In this document: piece by piece, positions 1 through 13,480 of the stretch
Numbering within the stretch: the first letter of the stretch is position 1
How the letters are laid out: each line of letters begins with the position of its first letter
DNA from: Onthophagus taurus
Taxonomy: Eukaryota > Arthropoda > Insecta > Coleoptera > Scarabaeidae
Direction: 5' to 3'
Assembly (NCBI RefSeq): GCF_036711975.1
Contig: NC_091971.1
Location: 6,703,501 to 6,767,500, forward strand
Length of the DNA: 64,000 nucleotides
Program-made: the position numbers and the translations under genes
The notes under the pieces: generated by a model
Databases searched by the model: none
Told to the model about the DNA's origin: nothing
Seen by the model: the letters and a program-made list of their open reading frames with translations, nothing else

Positions 1-1387
1 CATCTCATTTCCGTACCCAAAAAGAAAAAGCTCAAAAAAAATCAACTTTTTGATGGTTTCGTGCAAATTAGTGTCAGACGCAATTACGCGAACTTAACGC
101 TTTTTTGCGCATTTTGTTGAACTTTTTCGACGAATCCTAATTGCAACCGGAGACCGCTGCAAAACATTTTTGGCAGAAGGACGAGGAAAACAAGCCGTTG
201 ATACCGTCGATAAACGAGCAGGAGCAGGTGATGTTAGGAAACAGGTAAGACTACTGCAAGGTATTCCGCTGACGCTTATACAACAACCACCGCAGAGGCA
301 GATGTTTGCGATCGAGGATTCTTAAGGATGGAAATCGGGCCGACCGACGCGTGTTCATACCAGAAAATCGCGTACCACTTCACCAAGATAACAACAACGA
401 TCAGATAATTAGGTTAAATACCAAGAGCGAGCTACTGATGGTAATCGATCAATTTCATTTGTAAACTCTTATAGGTTACTTTTAAAAAGAATCTTTTCAT
501 TTCCCATTAATGTACTGCAATTAAAAAGAACAATACAATTGGGTAAGAAGAGAATCGTGTGAAGGCATTATTTTTTTAGAAAATGGGGTTTGTAAACCGC
601 TTAATTAATAGATTCCTTCGATTAAGAATTCGATTATATCTCTTTGAAATCGAATAAAATTCTTAAAGACTATTATTATCAGTCTGAAGGTGTAGCTATG
701 GTAATTCATTCTATTAAAGTGAAACACTAAGGTGGAGTATTTCCGCGTATAGGTGGTGTTCATGATGTGAGCTTATTCCATATCAAACTCGCGAAACTGT
801 GTGGTGAAGCAGAAGAGAAGTCGCAGCACAACGGTTTTGCGGAGGTCTTGCAACCGCCGCCGGGTTCGTTCACCTTCTTCGCCAGCAACCACCGACAAAT
901 TGGTCGTTATCTAACGGCGGCGTGCCCCGCCGAGCCGAAGGCAACCAATAATTCCATTATTAATGCCGTATAATTTCCGAACGGCGCTAAAAATCCCGCA
1001 ACACAATGAGCGCTTTCGAAACGGCGCAACAGTCGCCCGAGCGGCTTATTTATTTCGACCGATACCGATCTCACGATCTCTGCACTCCTAGAGCTGAAAC
1101 GTCGCAAAGCAAAATAGGAGAAAGACGTAGGTATCGAATAAGGCGGAGGAAGAAGACGAACAAAACTGCGGAGATAACAACAAGAACGGGGATGAGATAA
1201 AACAATGCTAAATAGTGCTCGAGGAGATGCAAAAGACGATAAGTGGGTATTTAAATCGCCTTGAAAAGATTTACTAGCGCTAGAAAACGAGGTAAACTGG
1301 TTTATAATATGTTCGTGCGTACTGAGGTTGTTTATAATAGTTTTTTAGGTGTCCATAATATTTATCACAAAATATCTCATTTAATAT

Positions 1388-1691
1388 TTAACCCATTTAC
1401 ATCATAAGCTCAGATATGCGCAAACTAACACTAGAATTAACTTAACATTAGAACTAAAATTAGATTTAGAACTAAAAACATTCGAGTATAGCCGTCTTAA
1501 GAGACGTACGGCTAAACCCGAATGGTCCTAGTTCTAGGTCTAGTGTTAGTTCAATAAAAATATACAACAACCTAGCACTGAACAACTAGCATTAACTTAT
1601 TTGATTTTACAAAATGCGTAGAATCTCTGACATATAATTTTGTGTTATCTGTAAAACGGATTTTGTCATTTGAAAGACGCACATGGGTTAA
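1388..1691. mobile_element. TTAA-flanked MITE, piggyBac-like ends
   Basis: The left end reads TTAA followed by CCCATTTAC and the right end reads GCACATGGG followed by TTAA. The two ends are inverted copies of each other (8 of 9 bases) and share the TTAA target-site pattern of piggyBac-type transposons. There is no coding capacity. The interior carries one CTAG-rich dyad (about 1450-1553). The left 30 bases recur at 27837 and 31528, showing a dispersed family. Confidence 0.6.
1450..1553. repeat. CTAG-rich long dyad repeat
   Basis: Two inverted arms rich in CTAG and CTAGAAC-type words flank a core pairing a degenerate form of TTCGGGTTTAGC on the left with GCTAAACCCGAA on the right. It forms a long hairpin with a loop of about 15-20 bases. 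The same design recurs at 6860-7175, 9290-9902 and in fragments elsewhere in the window. Confidence 0.7.
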
Positions 1692-4600
1692 TAAAAATAT
1701 CACACCAAAAAACAAATAAAAGTGTTAATAAACGCACGAACAGCTTATATTATGCTAAGAGGATAAAAGCTTGCAAATTTGAAACCCGACGAGTTTGAAA
1801 GCTTACCTGGTTGTTATTGAATCTCATTAAAAGATTTTGAACAAATCCTGTTATGTTAAATATGAAATTTCTGTTTACGCATCCAGATAAAAATCAATAC
1901 AAAGAAAAATGAATGAGTTAAATTGATATGGTGTAATTGTGAATGATCAAGTTATACGATAAAATTGCGACTCGCGTACGTCAATGGTGGCACGCACTGG
2001 TTCTTATCTTGCCGTAAACGGACGTTTATTGCATTTTAATCTCGCTTTCTGTGGTATTTTTAACGCGAGTAACCGTTTTCAACGCCATTCGATTGCCCAC
2101 GCCAACTTCCTGTATAATCAGGAAGTTCGCTCGTGTTTTGCGCGATTCGGTTCGTGTCCTTTTTAATTAAACAGCTTCATGACGACGACGACCACAACTT
2201 CATCGAATAATACTGTTTGGTTTTGAGAAATATGTTGTTAAAGGATTTGGTAAGAACTAAACACTTAACCCGGTTAGCTCTGAAAGTCGTATAACCTTTA
2301 GAGTCGTTCCCTTTATGCAATTCTATCAAGCGCCAGGACACGTTCATCGAGTTACTTGAAATGGCCAGTGAGTCGTAAACTAAAACAATGCCTATATTTA
2401 TTACCATAGTGGGCGGTGTGGTAAAAGATCGTGTGTGGTCTTGTAAAAATTGGCTCTAGCCTTGAGTTGCTTCAACATTCCTCCGTGTAAAACGATGCTA
2501 AGATCTTACTCTTGTTTCCAAAGAATCGCCTCAATTTTATTTCATTCAATGAAATACATAGAACGTTCCGTTAAACGTATGCGCATAGATTAGCGTTTAA
2601 CGTTCCTAAACTATTCATATAATATAGTTTCAAAGCACGTAACTCGGTCGAGTCGGGGATGTTAATTAAAGAAGGCGCCAAAACAATCGTGATAAAATTA
2701 TTTTTGCAATAACGGTTCGTTTGTAAACAAGTAAATAATGTAACTTTCATAATTCGACAAACGGACAAATTGTCGTTGTAAAAACTTTCTCTGCAATTTA
2801 ATATAATTAATGAAGTCCCGTGAAAATCTGCAAGATAAATCCACCACAATGGGAGTTACGATGGGCCTTTTTATGGAGATCATTAGCCAACGCCAACCCA
2901 CACTCATGTTTATTATAAGAGGCCGCCAATGCTTATTAAAGTCACAAAAAGCTTTCCTTTGAAGATAGAAAGGGAGATTACTTTCATCGCTATCCATAGC
3001 AACTCATTAACCTATCTACCATAGTAGGGCGCCGGGTATATTTTTGCTACTTGTCCAACGTTCTAAGAACTATAATGGCCGCGCTATTAATATATCGGTT
3101 TTCAAAACGAGGTTAATATCGGAGGACGCTATAGAAACATAAACTATAATTATGTACCAGTATATTTAGTATAAACCTGATTTAGTTTAGGTCTCTAATA
3201 GAATTTCCTGTATTCCATCGCGTGAACTTTCACTGCGCACTCTCAATCCCGTTAGATCAAAGGAAGTGCCGAATTAGCGCTTCAAAGTAGAAATTGTTTG
3301 ACTACTGTCACTTCGTCCGGCACCCACCGTATAAACGTTTGTTTTCATTTTGACCATATGGCTAATACTTCCCGATTCATGAATTTAGTAATTTCATACA
3401 ATCTTTCTTCTTTCACTTCTTCCTTTATTTCTAATGATAACAAAATCACTTTATTAGCGACATTATAAAAACTCATAGATCATAATTTTCTTTTTTTTTC
3501 TCGGTTAATTGACCAACCTAATTTTTAATCATTCACGAGGCAACATGGCATGGAGGAATAACTTAATAACTTACCACATTTCTCATCAAATATCTCATTA
3601 ATTAGCTTTCAATCCTGTATTGCCCAAAAGAACTTAACAAAAATATTTATGTAGTAATAAAGCTTTAAAAATTAAACTATTTTTTGATGTCTCAATTAAT
3701 TAATAAGAAATATTTGAGAGTAACCGTATCTGATCACTTTATACAAAAGAAAATAAACTCATTCAATTATAAATCCCGATCAACCCATATTATCTTCGAA
3801 GACAAGTTTTTTTACTGAGACAGGTGGTAAAGATTTTAATTTGTTCCTATATCACCACAGCTCGAGAACACCATGTAAAAACCTCTTTTTAATATTAATT
3901 AGCCTTCGCTCGCGTAACACCCTTATCTAAACATATCCATTTAAGAAGATTCCGGTCATCGACTCTCAACTTTAATAATTTCGTTCCTATTAGACATTTG
4001 ATCGGACAAACTTTTGAATTGATCCCAAGATCGTATCTTCTTTTAATTACTAGAGAATGTCATCGCGGATTAATTCAGATCATTTGCAACAACGAACGTC
4101 TTGAGCCAGATGCGACGTTCTGACGTCACTCAAGTGTCTGAAAGAGTAATTTAATATTCGAAAGGAAATCGAAGAGTCAACTATTTTTAATTGCGACTGA
4201 CGTTGTAAGCAAAACCATTACGTAATTAACTTTGATACGAATCCACAGAGATCTATAGACGAGTTGTTCGTGAAAATTCAATTTAAAAATCTCAACCCAC
4301 GGTTTTTACCGGTTCAATATCGAGAGGAGATTCGAGATTATTTCGTAGGGTTCGATATCTCCCGGTAAATAGATCAAGTTAAGGTGTTTCTCCTCTTTCT
4401 TGCTCCTATTTCTTTTCAAGTCCTGTAGGGGTAGTTCTCAGGAAATGAATAGAAGAGACATTTAATCAAATTCTTGATTAATAAGAAAGGTATTTAGATA
4501 AAATCTAATAAGGGAAAGTTATGACCGGATGAAATGAAAAAAAGAGAAATAATCTCTTGATTGTTGGTTGCGCGTAGAGGGCGGAGAAGAAATTTCACTC

Positions 4601-6859
4601 AATCTTATCACGTATGAAATAAAGCCCGGGCGAATCGCGCTTTCTAGCCAATTACTTAGGATGAAAAGCCCGTTTCGTTTTTCGCCAAGGTAGATTGCAA
4701 GAATGATGTCCAAGCAGCAAAGAAGGTGAGCTTTGTGGGAACGAACAATCGGAGTTGGATGATCACGTAATTACTTTCTCCTACTTGGAATTTTTCAGAT
4801 CGCACGCCAGATTTTGCGCAATAAAGACCGTTTGATTAGGTTTAGATAGGAAGTAGTCTGAATTACTTCTTGAAAGTTTAGTGTTCTCGGTTGAATGGCC
4901 TTTAGTTTACCCCCTTCTATTTATATAAATATAATTGTAATATAAGAAACCTTTTAACTCTTTCAATACCATTTTATTATTATTCTTTATAACAATACAA
5001 ATAGGAAACGATGCTATAAATAATATGAAGCTTTATAGCCTGATACATATCGTAAATCATTTCATGATGATTATAACCCCACAGAATATATGTAAATAAC
5101 CTTTTCATGTCTTTCCTTATATGACGATGTAATGAATACAATCGTAATTATCCATTAATTTTAATTATTTTCCTATGTGAAAGTGTAATAAAATATCTGT
5201 TGCAATTTATGATTAATTCTCTTTGTGTGTAAAGTATTAGAAACAACTCACGCGTTAATATCGTTTAATTAATATGATTTTTTTCTTGTGGTGTCGAAGA
5301 CGCCACCTAGGCGATGAAATCGGTTGTTTTAGTCTACTTCAAAGTGGAACAAGGATACATCGCAAAAGCTTGTGCACTGCGTGCTAGCCGGGTTTCAAAG
5401 AATTTCAATCTACTTTTACTGCCTCCCGATTTGCTCTGGTTATAAACTAGATCAGTGATGCTTAAACGGTGGTCTTCAAAGGGTGCCGCGTTATTTGCAC
5501 GTAAAAGAGTTTTTAGTTTCAGAAGTAACAATAATTAACTCCTTGAAACGAGATATTAAAGTTTTTAAGGTTTGTTATGGGCACAGTAAACGTAATCGGA
5601 TTTAAAATGATTTATTCCGAATGATTCTCAATATTACTGTTATAACCAATTAACACTAATCACTGAAACATCAAATGGCTTTGTCGGGAAGAAACGTGTG
5701 CATTGAACTTAGCCGTTACTTTTTATCGCCTATGGCACACTTATGATTATACGGTTGATTGGAGTTTTGATATTGTGTTTTCAACGGTTTATTGACATGT
5801 TTTCTTTCGAGTTACATAAATTTTATTATCAACATTAACACACAATTTATTTTTCTTTAAAATTGGGAATCTACTTAGGAACTACATCAATTAAACTTTC
5901 ACAACAACTAGTAAAGTGTTGGTTACTGCTGTATTAATAGATGCAAATGCGCCATAAGCGGACTGTTCCGCAATGACGGAATAAAAAATCACGACCACTT
6001 TCTGGCGCCGTCCAGAGACTGGCCAATTGATTCAGTCGGAACGGCGCAAACAGCTCGAGGTAATTACCGTATTAATTGTACATAATCTGGGGCTTCGTTG
6101 GGAACCGAGAGAGTTTCTATCGCTATATTCTTCACATATCTCCGGTTTCGTTTGGTTTCCTCCGATTTCCACCTCCGCCTCCTCCTCTAGGCCTCCGGTC
6201 CTCCGTCGGTGAACGTAAGTCGTACAAGATCTGATAATGGAAGCAAGAACTAGCGTGGGCGACTCTAATAATAATGGGCACGTTTGGAAAGCGTGTACGT
6301 GTCGCCGCCGTTGTCTCCGTTAAATCGGATAGTTGCGATAAATCGCCAGCCTCTACAAGGTTTCCTTGTGGTCTCCTCTGGGTACTCTGGGAGGTTTATT
6401 TGTTGCACTGTCAATCAAGCCGACTGACACCGATATCGTCCCCCTATAGGCACAAGCACATTTCCGTCTTCAATTTTCTATTGCCACACAATAAACGGAA
6501 ACCACACTTCTTGTGGAAATGTTAAAGGTTAATTCTTGTTTGAATGCGCAAAACCACCTTCGTGGTTGAATAGGATTTCATTATTGGTTTCAATATTCTG
6601 CAACTATTAATTCTTCAATAGGAACTGAACTGTTTCGTCAGCAAGTTTCAACATCCAACAGTTACTTTACCATTTACGAAATTACTCTTTAATTTCACCA
6701 GGTTTAAAGTACTTTAAAATTACTAATTTAAAATTCTCATAATATATTGTTACGTTAGATTAGATAATTTTTTGTATTTACTGCGTTTTAATCAATTTCT
6801 TGAACACCACGTACGGCTGTTCTAATCGTTATTCAACACTACTTAGGTTGTTATATATT

Positions 6860-7175
6860 TTTGTTGAACTAACACTAGACCTAGAACTAGAATCATTTGG
6901 GTTTAGCAGTCTTGAGAGACATGCAGCTAAACTCGAATGTTTCTAGTCCTGGTCTAGTATTAGTTCTAGTGACAGTGCTAGTGTTAGTTCTAGTTGTAAT
7001 TTAGCGTTAGATAGCTGTATATTTTTTTTAACTAAAACTAGAACTAACTCTAGACTTAGAACTAGAAACATTCGGGTCTAACATTCTGGTTTAATTGTGA
7101 TTCAGTGCTGAATTGTTGTAAATTTCATCCAAGTTTAGCTGTCTTGAGAGACGCACGGCTAAACCCGAATGTTAA
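6860..7175. repeat. Cluster of CTAG-rich dyads
   Basis: At least two copies of the dyad described at 1450 are present. Arms of CTAG-rich degenerate words surround a TTTAGC...GCTAAA stem. Arms of neighbouring copies abut, so the cluster looks like repeated inversion or duplication of one palindrome. No ORF. Confidence 0.65.
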
Positions 7176-8087
7176 TTCTATTTTTTTCGTTGGAATGCTT
7201 GTAGTGAAATAAATAATTAATAAAATGGCACAAATGACATCACAAATAATATAAAACTTACTTACCCTAAAAAACCTATTATATACGTAATATAAATGAC
7301 ATAAATTCTAAAAATTAATTAACCGCAATTAACTTTTTATTATAAAATTTATTAGATAAATAAATTATTTGATTAAAGTACCACTGAAAAGAATTTATGA
7401 GATAAAAATGTTAAATGAAGAAATTCCAGAAAGAAGTTAAGAAGTATTAAGGTGATGTTTCTTGGGTCATAAGGAATAGATCGCGGCCATCAAGAACCCA
7501 CTTTACGCGACACAGTATCTCACGATTGAAGCGTTCCACGTTCTCAATCTCAATCGTCCCGTGGGGACGTATCGAAATACAATACCCCGGGAGACGAGGA
7601 ACGAGTATCAGTGGCCCAGACATCCTCGTCGGACGTGCTGCAAGAATAGCCAGGCGAAGAGGTCAAAGCGACCGCAGATTCCTTCACCCTCGAAACCAGA
7701 CGAAGAGAGAGGTTATTTTTGCATGCATGTTCATTCCTGCCTGCCCGAGGAGAGGTTCACCTTTTACCTGATGCATCAAACCGATGACGCATTCTATCTC
7801 TTTTCCGTGTGAAAAGGAACGATCCACTATGGATTACAACGTGAAGGAAGGAGAGAATAAGGGAAATAGAGAGAGAAAGATTGAGATTGGAGACCTTCTA
7901 TCACCTGCCTTCTCCTCCTCGTGAGTGAATCTAAAAGGTGTAAGCGTGAGGACGAGGTAGTAGTGGCTATGCACATGGCCTGCAGGAGATTTTTAAGCCT
8001 TTAGTTGACCGCCAACTGTTGCCTGCGTTGGTTCAACTTCGCTTCGTGTCCCTCTATTGCGATATATTTACCGCGATTCGGATCGGT

Positions 8088-8093
8088 TCAGTT
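8088..8093 (+). promoter_or_regulatory. Candidate initiator (TCAGTT)
   Basis: TCAGTT fits the arthropod initiator TCAKTY. It lies about 150 bases before the ATG at 8239, in a GC-richer stretch with repeated GAACGAACGAACG words typical of insect 5' untranslated leaders. There is no clear TATA box or downstream promoter element. This rests on position and consensus only. Confidence 0.3.
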
Positions 8094-8238
8094 CGGTGTT
8101 AAATTCTTCTGGGTTGTGCTGTAGCTATAGAGAGAACGAACGAACGCGCGGGTCACCTTAGCGCAGTGAACGCGACAGTTGAGTAGACGAGTTGGTTGTT
8201 GCTATGTCGTACTGTTAGAACGTTATTCGCGCCGCAAG

Positions 8239-8445
8239 ATGTTCTGTGGTGGTAGCTTCAGGGCGAAAACTGTCGAAAAGAACGAACAGTATAAGTTAAT
8301 CAGAGTCGGAGGTGCCGAAATCAAGGTTGTCAGATCGGCAAGCTTTTCGAGATGCGAGAAACCCTCAACAGCGCGTAGATCGTTTACCATGCCCGAGAAA
8401 ATTATGGAAACTGGTCCGAAGAGGTTCAGTCTTCAAGCCAAACTG
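8239..8445 (+). CDS. pico: Candidate alternative first coding exon of pico (69 codons)
   Basis: An open frame starts at ATG 8239 (A at -3, a good context) and runs 69 codons into a strong GTAAGT donor at 8446. It ends in phase 0, matching the phase in which the shared pico exon at 35055 opens. The peptide begins MFCGGSFRAK and ends FSLQAKL; it is basic and serine-rich with no domain I recognise. A promoter-like GC-richer leader precedes it. Fly pico and worm mig-10 are known to use alternative N-termini, which makes a distal first exon plausible. Alternatively it could start an unrelated transcript or a short upstream gene. Joining it to pico is inference from phase and order; the splice would span about 26.6 kb. 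Confidence 0.4.
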
Positions 8446-9289
8446 GTAAGTGGGAATCTTTGGAATGATCGACATTTTTCTACGAAGGACGAAACTAATT
8501 TTAACCCAACATAATTACTATTTAGTTTTTTAAATAGTTATCGTATCATTACGTCACAAACCAAGGCCGATGTTGAATTGCGTGTAAAAATAAGTCATTT
8601 TAATGATTTCATTTCCTGATTGATTTCCAATAAATTCACCAAAAAGATTGTATCATTTTTTTATCTTTGTTTATTTAAATATTTATTCTTTTGTAACAAA
8701 CAAGTCATCGCTTCACTACTTTCCGATAAACCTTTAAAAGTGATTAAGAATTAGTTAAGAATTCAAAGAACCTTGTTTCCCATTCGGTATCAACCCCATT
8801 CCACTTTTATCTCTTAAATGGTTATAAAAATTCCTCGATAAGTGCACCAGAACACGCTTCGAATGGTGGTGTTGTGATGTTCTTAAAGAGACCATTGATA
8901 ATTGTGGGAGATTGTAGACACCAAACATTGAAAAAGGCAGTTAGAAACCGTTACGTGGCCTATTGTCGGGTGATACGGAACAAAAATGTAAAGCGAGACC
9001 GAGAGCGATGGTTGCCGCGAGGCAACAGTATTTAAAGCGCGTCAGAAATAACAGTATATCTCTTCGGCAGGCAATGAGAACAATATAATTTGCTCCCCAC
9101 AGGGCATTACCATCTGCTCGCAAATCATTCTCCACCTTTCCAAACGTTCTTAACAGTTTATTTTTAGAACATAACAATTTCGACGACTTTCATTCAAGCT
9201 ATTTTCGCGTTCCGATGAAACGAAGATGAATTATGTTATTAAAATAATAAAATTGAAACGATTTTAAAATTGAATTAAAAATAGAATTA

Positions 9290-9902
9290 ACACTAATAGT
9301 AGATCTAGAACTAGAATTACTAATTACTAGAACTAGAATTAGAAACATTTGGGTTTAGCTCTCAAGATGGCTAAACCTGAATGGTTCTAGTTCTAGGTCT
9401 AATGTTATTTTTCGTTTTAGTTCAACAGAAACGTATCAATTTTCTTGAAACTTTATATCTTTTATTGAGCTAAAACTAGAATTAACACTTGCACTATCAT
9501 TAGAACTAACACTAGACCTAGAACTAGAAACATTCGGATTTAGCCGCACGTCTTTCAAGACGGCTAAACCCGAATGATTCTAGTTTTAGGTCTTGTGTTA
9601 GTTCTAGTGATGGTGCCAGTGCAACACTAGAACTAACACTATACCGAGAAATAGAAACATAAAAAGATTCTAGTTCTAGGTCTTGTGTTAGTTCTAGTTT
9701 TAATTTAATAACAACATGCAACAATCTAACACTGAATCACAATTCAAACTAGAAGTAATACTAGTATTAAAACTAACACTAGACCTAGAACTAGAAACAT
9801 TCGGGTTTAGCTTTTAAGACGGCTAAACCCGAATGTTTCTAGCTCTAGGTCTAATGTTACTTCTAGTGATAGTGCTAGTTATATTAGTTCTAGTTTTAGT
9901 TT
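9290..9902. repeat. Array of at least three CTAG-rich dyads
   Basis: Successive palindromes lie at about 9300-9400, 9500-9605 and 9765-9860, with a partial one at 9630-9700. Each has arms of about 35-40 bases ending in the TTTAGC...GCTAAA stem with a loop of 10-25 bases. Spacers are also made of degenerate CTAG words. This is the largest such cluster in the window. It encodes no protein of note. Confidence 0.7.
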
Positions 9903-12327
9903 AATTAAAACCGATCGTGAAAGCATTCGTACTTACATTATTTTAAAATTGTTAAGGAATTTTTCTTTTGAGAACTATTCTAAGGGGATGCGGTTCAAAA
10001 ATAGTTTCTACTCCATTATGTCTGTCGGAGGGCTAGCAATCTTTTAAAATGTCAAACGTGACAACCCCTCCCATATCCGATTATTTATAAATCCACGGTC
10101 ATTCTTTATCTGAACAACAACCCAAAGTGGTGGCGACTAAAATGAAAGAATAGATTTCTTACAAAGATTATAGTCATAAAGAATTTTTAAGATTATGTTT
10201 CAAAAAAATAAAATGAATTATATGTTATACAACAATAAATTAAACTATATTTTTACACAAATTCTCATTACCCCAACACACAACGGTTCCCTATTCATTG
10301 AAGGATTTAAATTGAATTAAAGGACCCTCGTGCAAATGTTTGTCTTCAAACCTTATAACCCTTTCTATTTCCCACCATAAATACATCACACTCTCATTAT
10401 TTGCGATTACAAAATATATTAAAGGAGACTTCCCCCTCAGATACACGAGGTGCTTTTAAATTTAAAAATAATTTATGACATAACGAATCGAAAACGTGAC
10501 ATCTCTTTATTAGTTTTACGATAAGTTATTATAATTTAGTACCTTTCCTTTATGGATACTCGTTTTCCACGTCGATCACGTCAGTATCGAAACACGCTGT
10601 ATAACGCGAAAAATAAACACGTCGGCTCCTTAGAGGCTTTTAAAGTTTTTTAGGATGCGGCAACGTTTATTGAAAATCGCCAAGTTAATAGACCGCGGCT
10701 TTCTACTTGGATCCTTTATTACCGCTACGTTCTCACGTTTGTCCGTTTCGGAAGGTATAAAAACGGCGATGAAGCGCGGTAAAGATGTGAGTGTGTATAA
10801 AGAAGGTTTTAATATAAAATGGTATTTCATTTAATGTTCGGTCCGTGGGGTTTTATTTTTCTTTATACTTCTATGCCAAACGTGACTGTACATAATAAGA
10901 AGAGATAGAATCCTGGAAAAATATAAATATGATAAGTATATTTATATTACTTATTCAGTTCTGAAGTAAAATTCAATTCTGAATTCCAAAACGACAATCG
11001 ATATCATTAACTTATTAAGATTATGGTTAACCCAAATCTTATTACAAGAATTGGACTTGTATAACGACCTTCATAATGACATTAATACATGTTGTGGTAA
11101 CTGATAAATATATCTATCTACTGCAACTTCCTTCTACTTAAATACACTAACACCAACTAAGTGGGCAAATACGTATAAATAAAAGTTTTCGTCGCCAAAC
11201 AAAAATAGTTATTTGTAAATTCTTAGAACATGTTCTATTGATTTAATGATTTAAACAATTTGTGTTTAAACAACGTATTTTCAAACCTAAGTCAATAATT
11301 TCCGGTTTATGATAAATTATTTTTAGTGCTTGAATTCCACAAATTACACGTACATTTGATAATAAATCACTAAATAAATATTTTAACAATAAATTCTTAT
11401 ATAAAAAAAAAATAATACAGACCTGTGTTCTCTATTAAATTAAGAGGGTGAAAGCAAGTAAAACGAAGGGTGTCGGGTTTCTACGGGATATTTCTAGCCA
11501 TTTCAAAGAGCAGATGCAGGCTCGCTTCGAGCTCAACTTTAATTTCCAATTCAAAAATTGAAAATTGATTTAGAAAAAAATTTTTTCCCCTTTTCTTTTA
11601 AGTTGAAGTATTAAATGTTGAATTTAAGCATAAAAGCGAAGTTAAAACTCGTGAATCGTTCTCTCCCTCTGTTTCTTTCACGTTGTAGATATTTTCGGCT
11701 TACGTCCGTCCAACATCTGTTGCTTTAGGACGTTGCTTGGCTATTATTAGATTAGGAATTAATAGAAATGCAACGGAAATAGCAGTGTGGATTAAAAGGT
11801 TGGTTTTAAAATCGGGATAGGTTAATGCCTTTTCAGTACAAAGTTTAATTTCTATTTAAATAACAAATTAACTCAATCATCCAAAATTTACATTACACAT
11901 TACATTACGAACATCGAAGGAAATATACAATTTAAAATTTAAACCAATTAACATCACCGGATGAAATGTACTTATTACTTGGACATACATGCTGTGTTTA
12001 TTAACATGTACCTATCATAACATGTTTTACCTATTCAAACCTATAAATTTGTTTTTGTGTTTAGTTCTTTTAACGTAAAAAAATTTAAAACGTATCTATT
12101 TAAAATCGTGTAACAAATTATGCAAATTAAATTAAAATGATGAACCGCAAATCTCAATAAAATACATTTAATGTTGTATAATGGTGACGATAACACGACG
12201 AGATAAATGATCCCACGCGCATTTATTGCATAATGCTCGAAACACCGGATGTTGTACAACTCAAATAATCACTGCATATGAATTGAAGAGTGAGAGAAAG
12301 AAAGATATTAAGTAAATTATTAATATA

Positions 12328-12374
12328 CAGGGATCACCCCTAAAAAATAAAATCTCAATACCGTAAACACCCTG
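12328..12374. mobile_element. 47-bp CAGGGTG-ended mini-element
   Basis: A sequence starting CAGGG and ending CACCCTG, with TA directly outside each end, matches the termini and TA target duplication of the larger elements at 52088, 53610 and 57596. It is probably an internally deleted Tc1/mariner-type MITE. Confidence 0.45.
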
Positions 12375-13387
12375 TATAAATACTTGTCACAAATAACCGT
12401 TAAACCCAGATGTTTTAATAGTTAGTGACACTTAAAGATTATTTTTCTCAGAATTCTACTAGTTAGGAAGGAACAATGAATGCCTTTACAGTAATCCTCC
12501 CAGGAAATTGTCATAAACCCCCTGGAAATGTCGCCCCTTTGTCGAAAAGTACCAGCAGATGTTACCATAGTTTATTTTCGTAAACTGTGAAAATTCAGGG
12601 GTCATTAAGTTTAATGGATCATTACGTTGAAGTGACTTCAGATTGAATCAATTCATTTCAAACAGAGAAAATCAATTTAAACTTGTTTTTATTACTTTTT
12701 CAAATTATGATTTTTGAATCAAGATAAAAATCATTCCAAAAATATTGCGTCGAGATTTCTCTGGGAAATTGAACGATACACCACCAGGAAAACCCTTTAG
12801 TCACAACCTTCGCAACGAATTGCTTGCTAAACATCCCAAGTTTTGTAGTAAGTTTGCTCAACTAAATCCTTCTTTAGTAGTAGTTTTAAATACTCTGTAT
12901 TCTGAGAGCAAACTTCCCGTTCGTTCTTCGCATCCTCCCACTTATTTCCTCGACCATACCCGAACTGATCGAAATGACGAACACGGCCCTGTGGTGACTA
13001 ACACCCAGCGCACACGCACACAAAGAGACTACCGCACGAACCGAACGGTTCCATGCACCAACACTGAGTTAGTAAGTCTCACACTGCAGTTCGGATAAGA
13101 GTGTGAGGCCCACTCCACATAAAACGGAACAATTTTTTTTTCCTTTATCATTCCGTTCGTGTTCGCGTTTTAAGTCTTCCATCGCTGTTAAAAGTCTTCC
13201 AATATCTTTTCCTAACTTAACATACATATAACGCGCTTACCAAAAAAAATTGAAGAACACGTGTTTTGTGTTTAATGTCAACTACCTACCTAAATTTTAA
13301 CGTGATCTGGTTTTTGACATTTTCGGTGTGTTTAGTGTCGATTTTTTCTCTTGATTTTTTTGTGGTCTTCCTGTTTGTGATGATACG

Positions 13388-13480
13388 ATGCCTTGGAATA
13401 AACTGAGTTTTGGTGGACAACAACAACAGTGTAATGGACACGAGGATTACGATGACCCTAGAATTTATCCCGATGAATTG
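13388..13480 (+). CDS. pico: First coding exon of pico (31 codons), proximal N-terminus candidate
   Basis: ATG 13388 (A at -3) opens a 31-codon frame starting MPWNKLSFGG, followed by a glutamine run and an acidic stretch (EDYDD). It ends in phase 0 at a GTAGGT donor (13481). The shared exon at 35055 also begins in phase 0, so splicing gives a continuous N-terminus of 31 residues before the second-exon acidic helix. An acidic segment before the first helix suits MRL proteins. I favour this as one genuine start, but the link spans a 21.6 kb intron and rests on phase, context and order only. The peptide shares a W-K-F-G pattern with the 30726 exon. Confidence 0.55.

Larger units (their letters stand above)
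1..8087. other. Non-coding DNA upstream of the first pico exon candidate
   Basis: No reading frame here resembles a known protein; the short ORFs show neither family motifs nor believable splice partners. The stretch holds a TTAA-flanked MITE (1388-1691), a CTAG-rich palindromic repeat cluster (6860-7175) and GC-richer islands at about 760-1210 and 5940-6520. A GTAAGA donor-like site follows a purine-rich stretch near 245, but no acceptor pairs with it convincingly. It may be intergenic or an intron of a longer pico transcript. Confidence 0.5.
8446..13387. other. Non-coding stretch between pico first-exon candidates
   Basis: No coding region is recognisable. It contains the large CTAG-dyad cluster (9290-9902), a 47-bp CAGGGTG-ended element (12328-12374) and, at about 12900-13387, a somewhat GC-richer stretch that probably includes the promoter and leader of the 13388 exon. 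The 117-codon open frame at 12745-13098 lacks an ATG start and resembles no family. Confidence 0.5.

Noticed and set aside
1..250. Possible exon ending at a GTAAGA near 245
   Set aside because: No start or acceptor in a phase compatible with pico, and no protein similarity; it could only be a leader exon.
2571..2997. Overlapping minus-strand ORFs of 92 and 99 codons
   Set aside because: Random open frames in AT-rich DNA; no motifs, and two different frames are open at once.
12745..13098. 117-codon open frame upstream of the 13388 exon
   Set aside because: It starts with TTG and shows no domain or splice site. It overlaps what looks like the promoter and leader of the pico 13388 exon.
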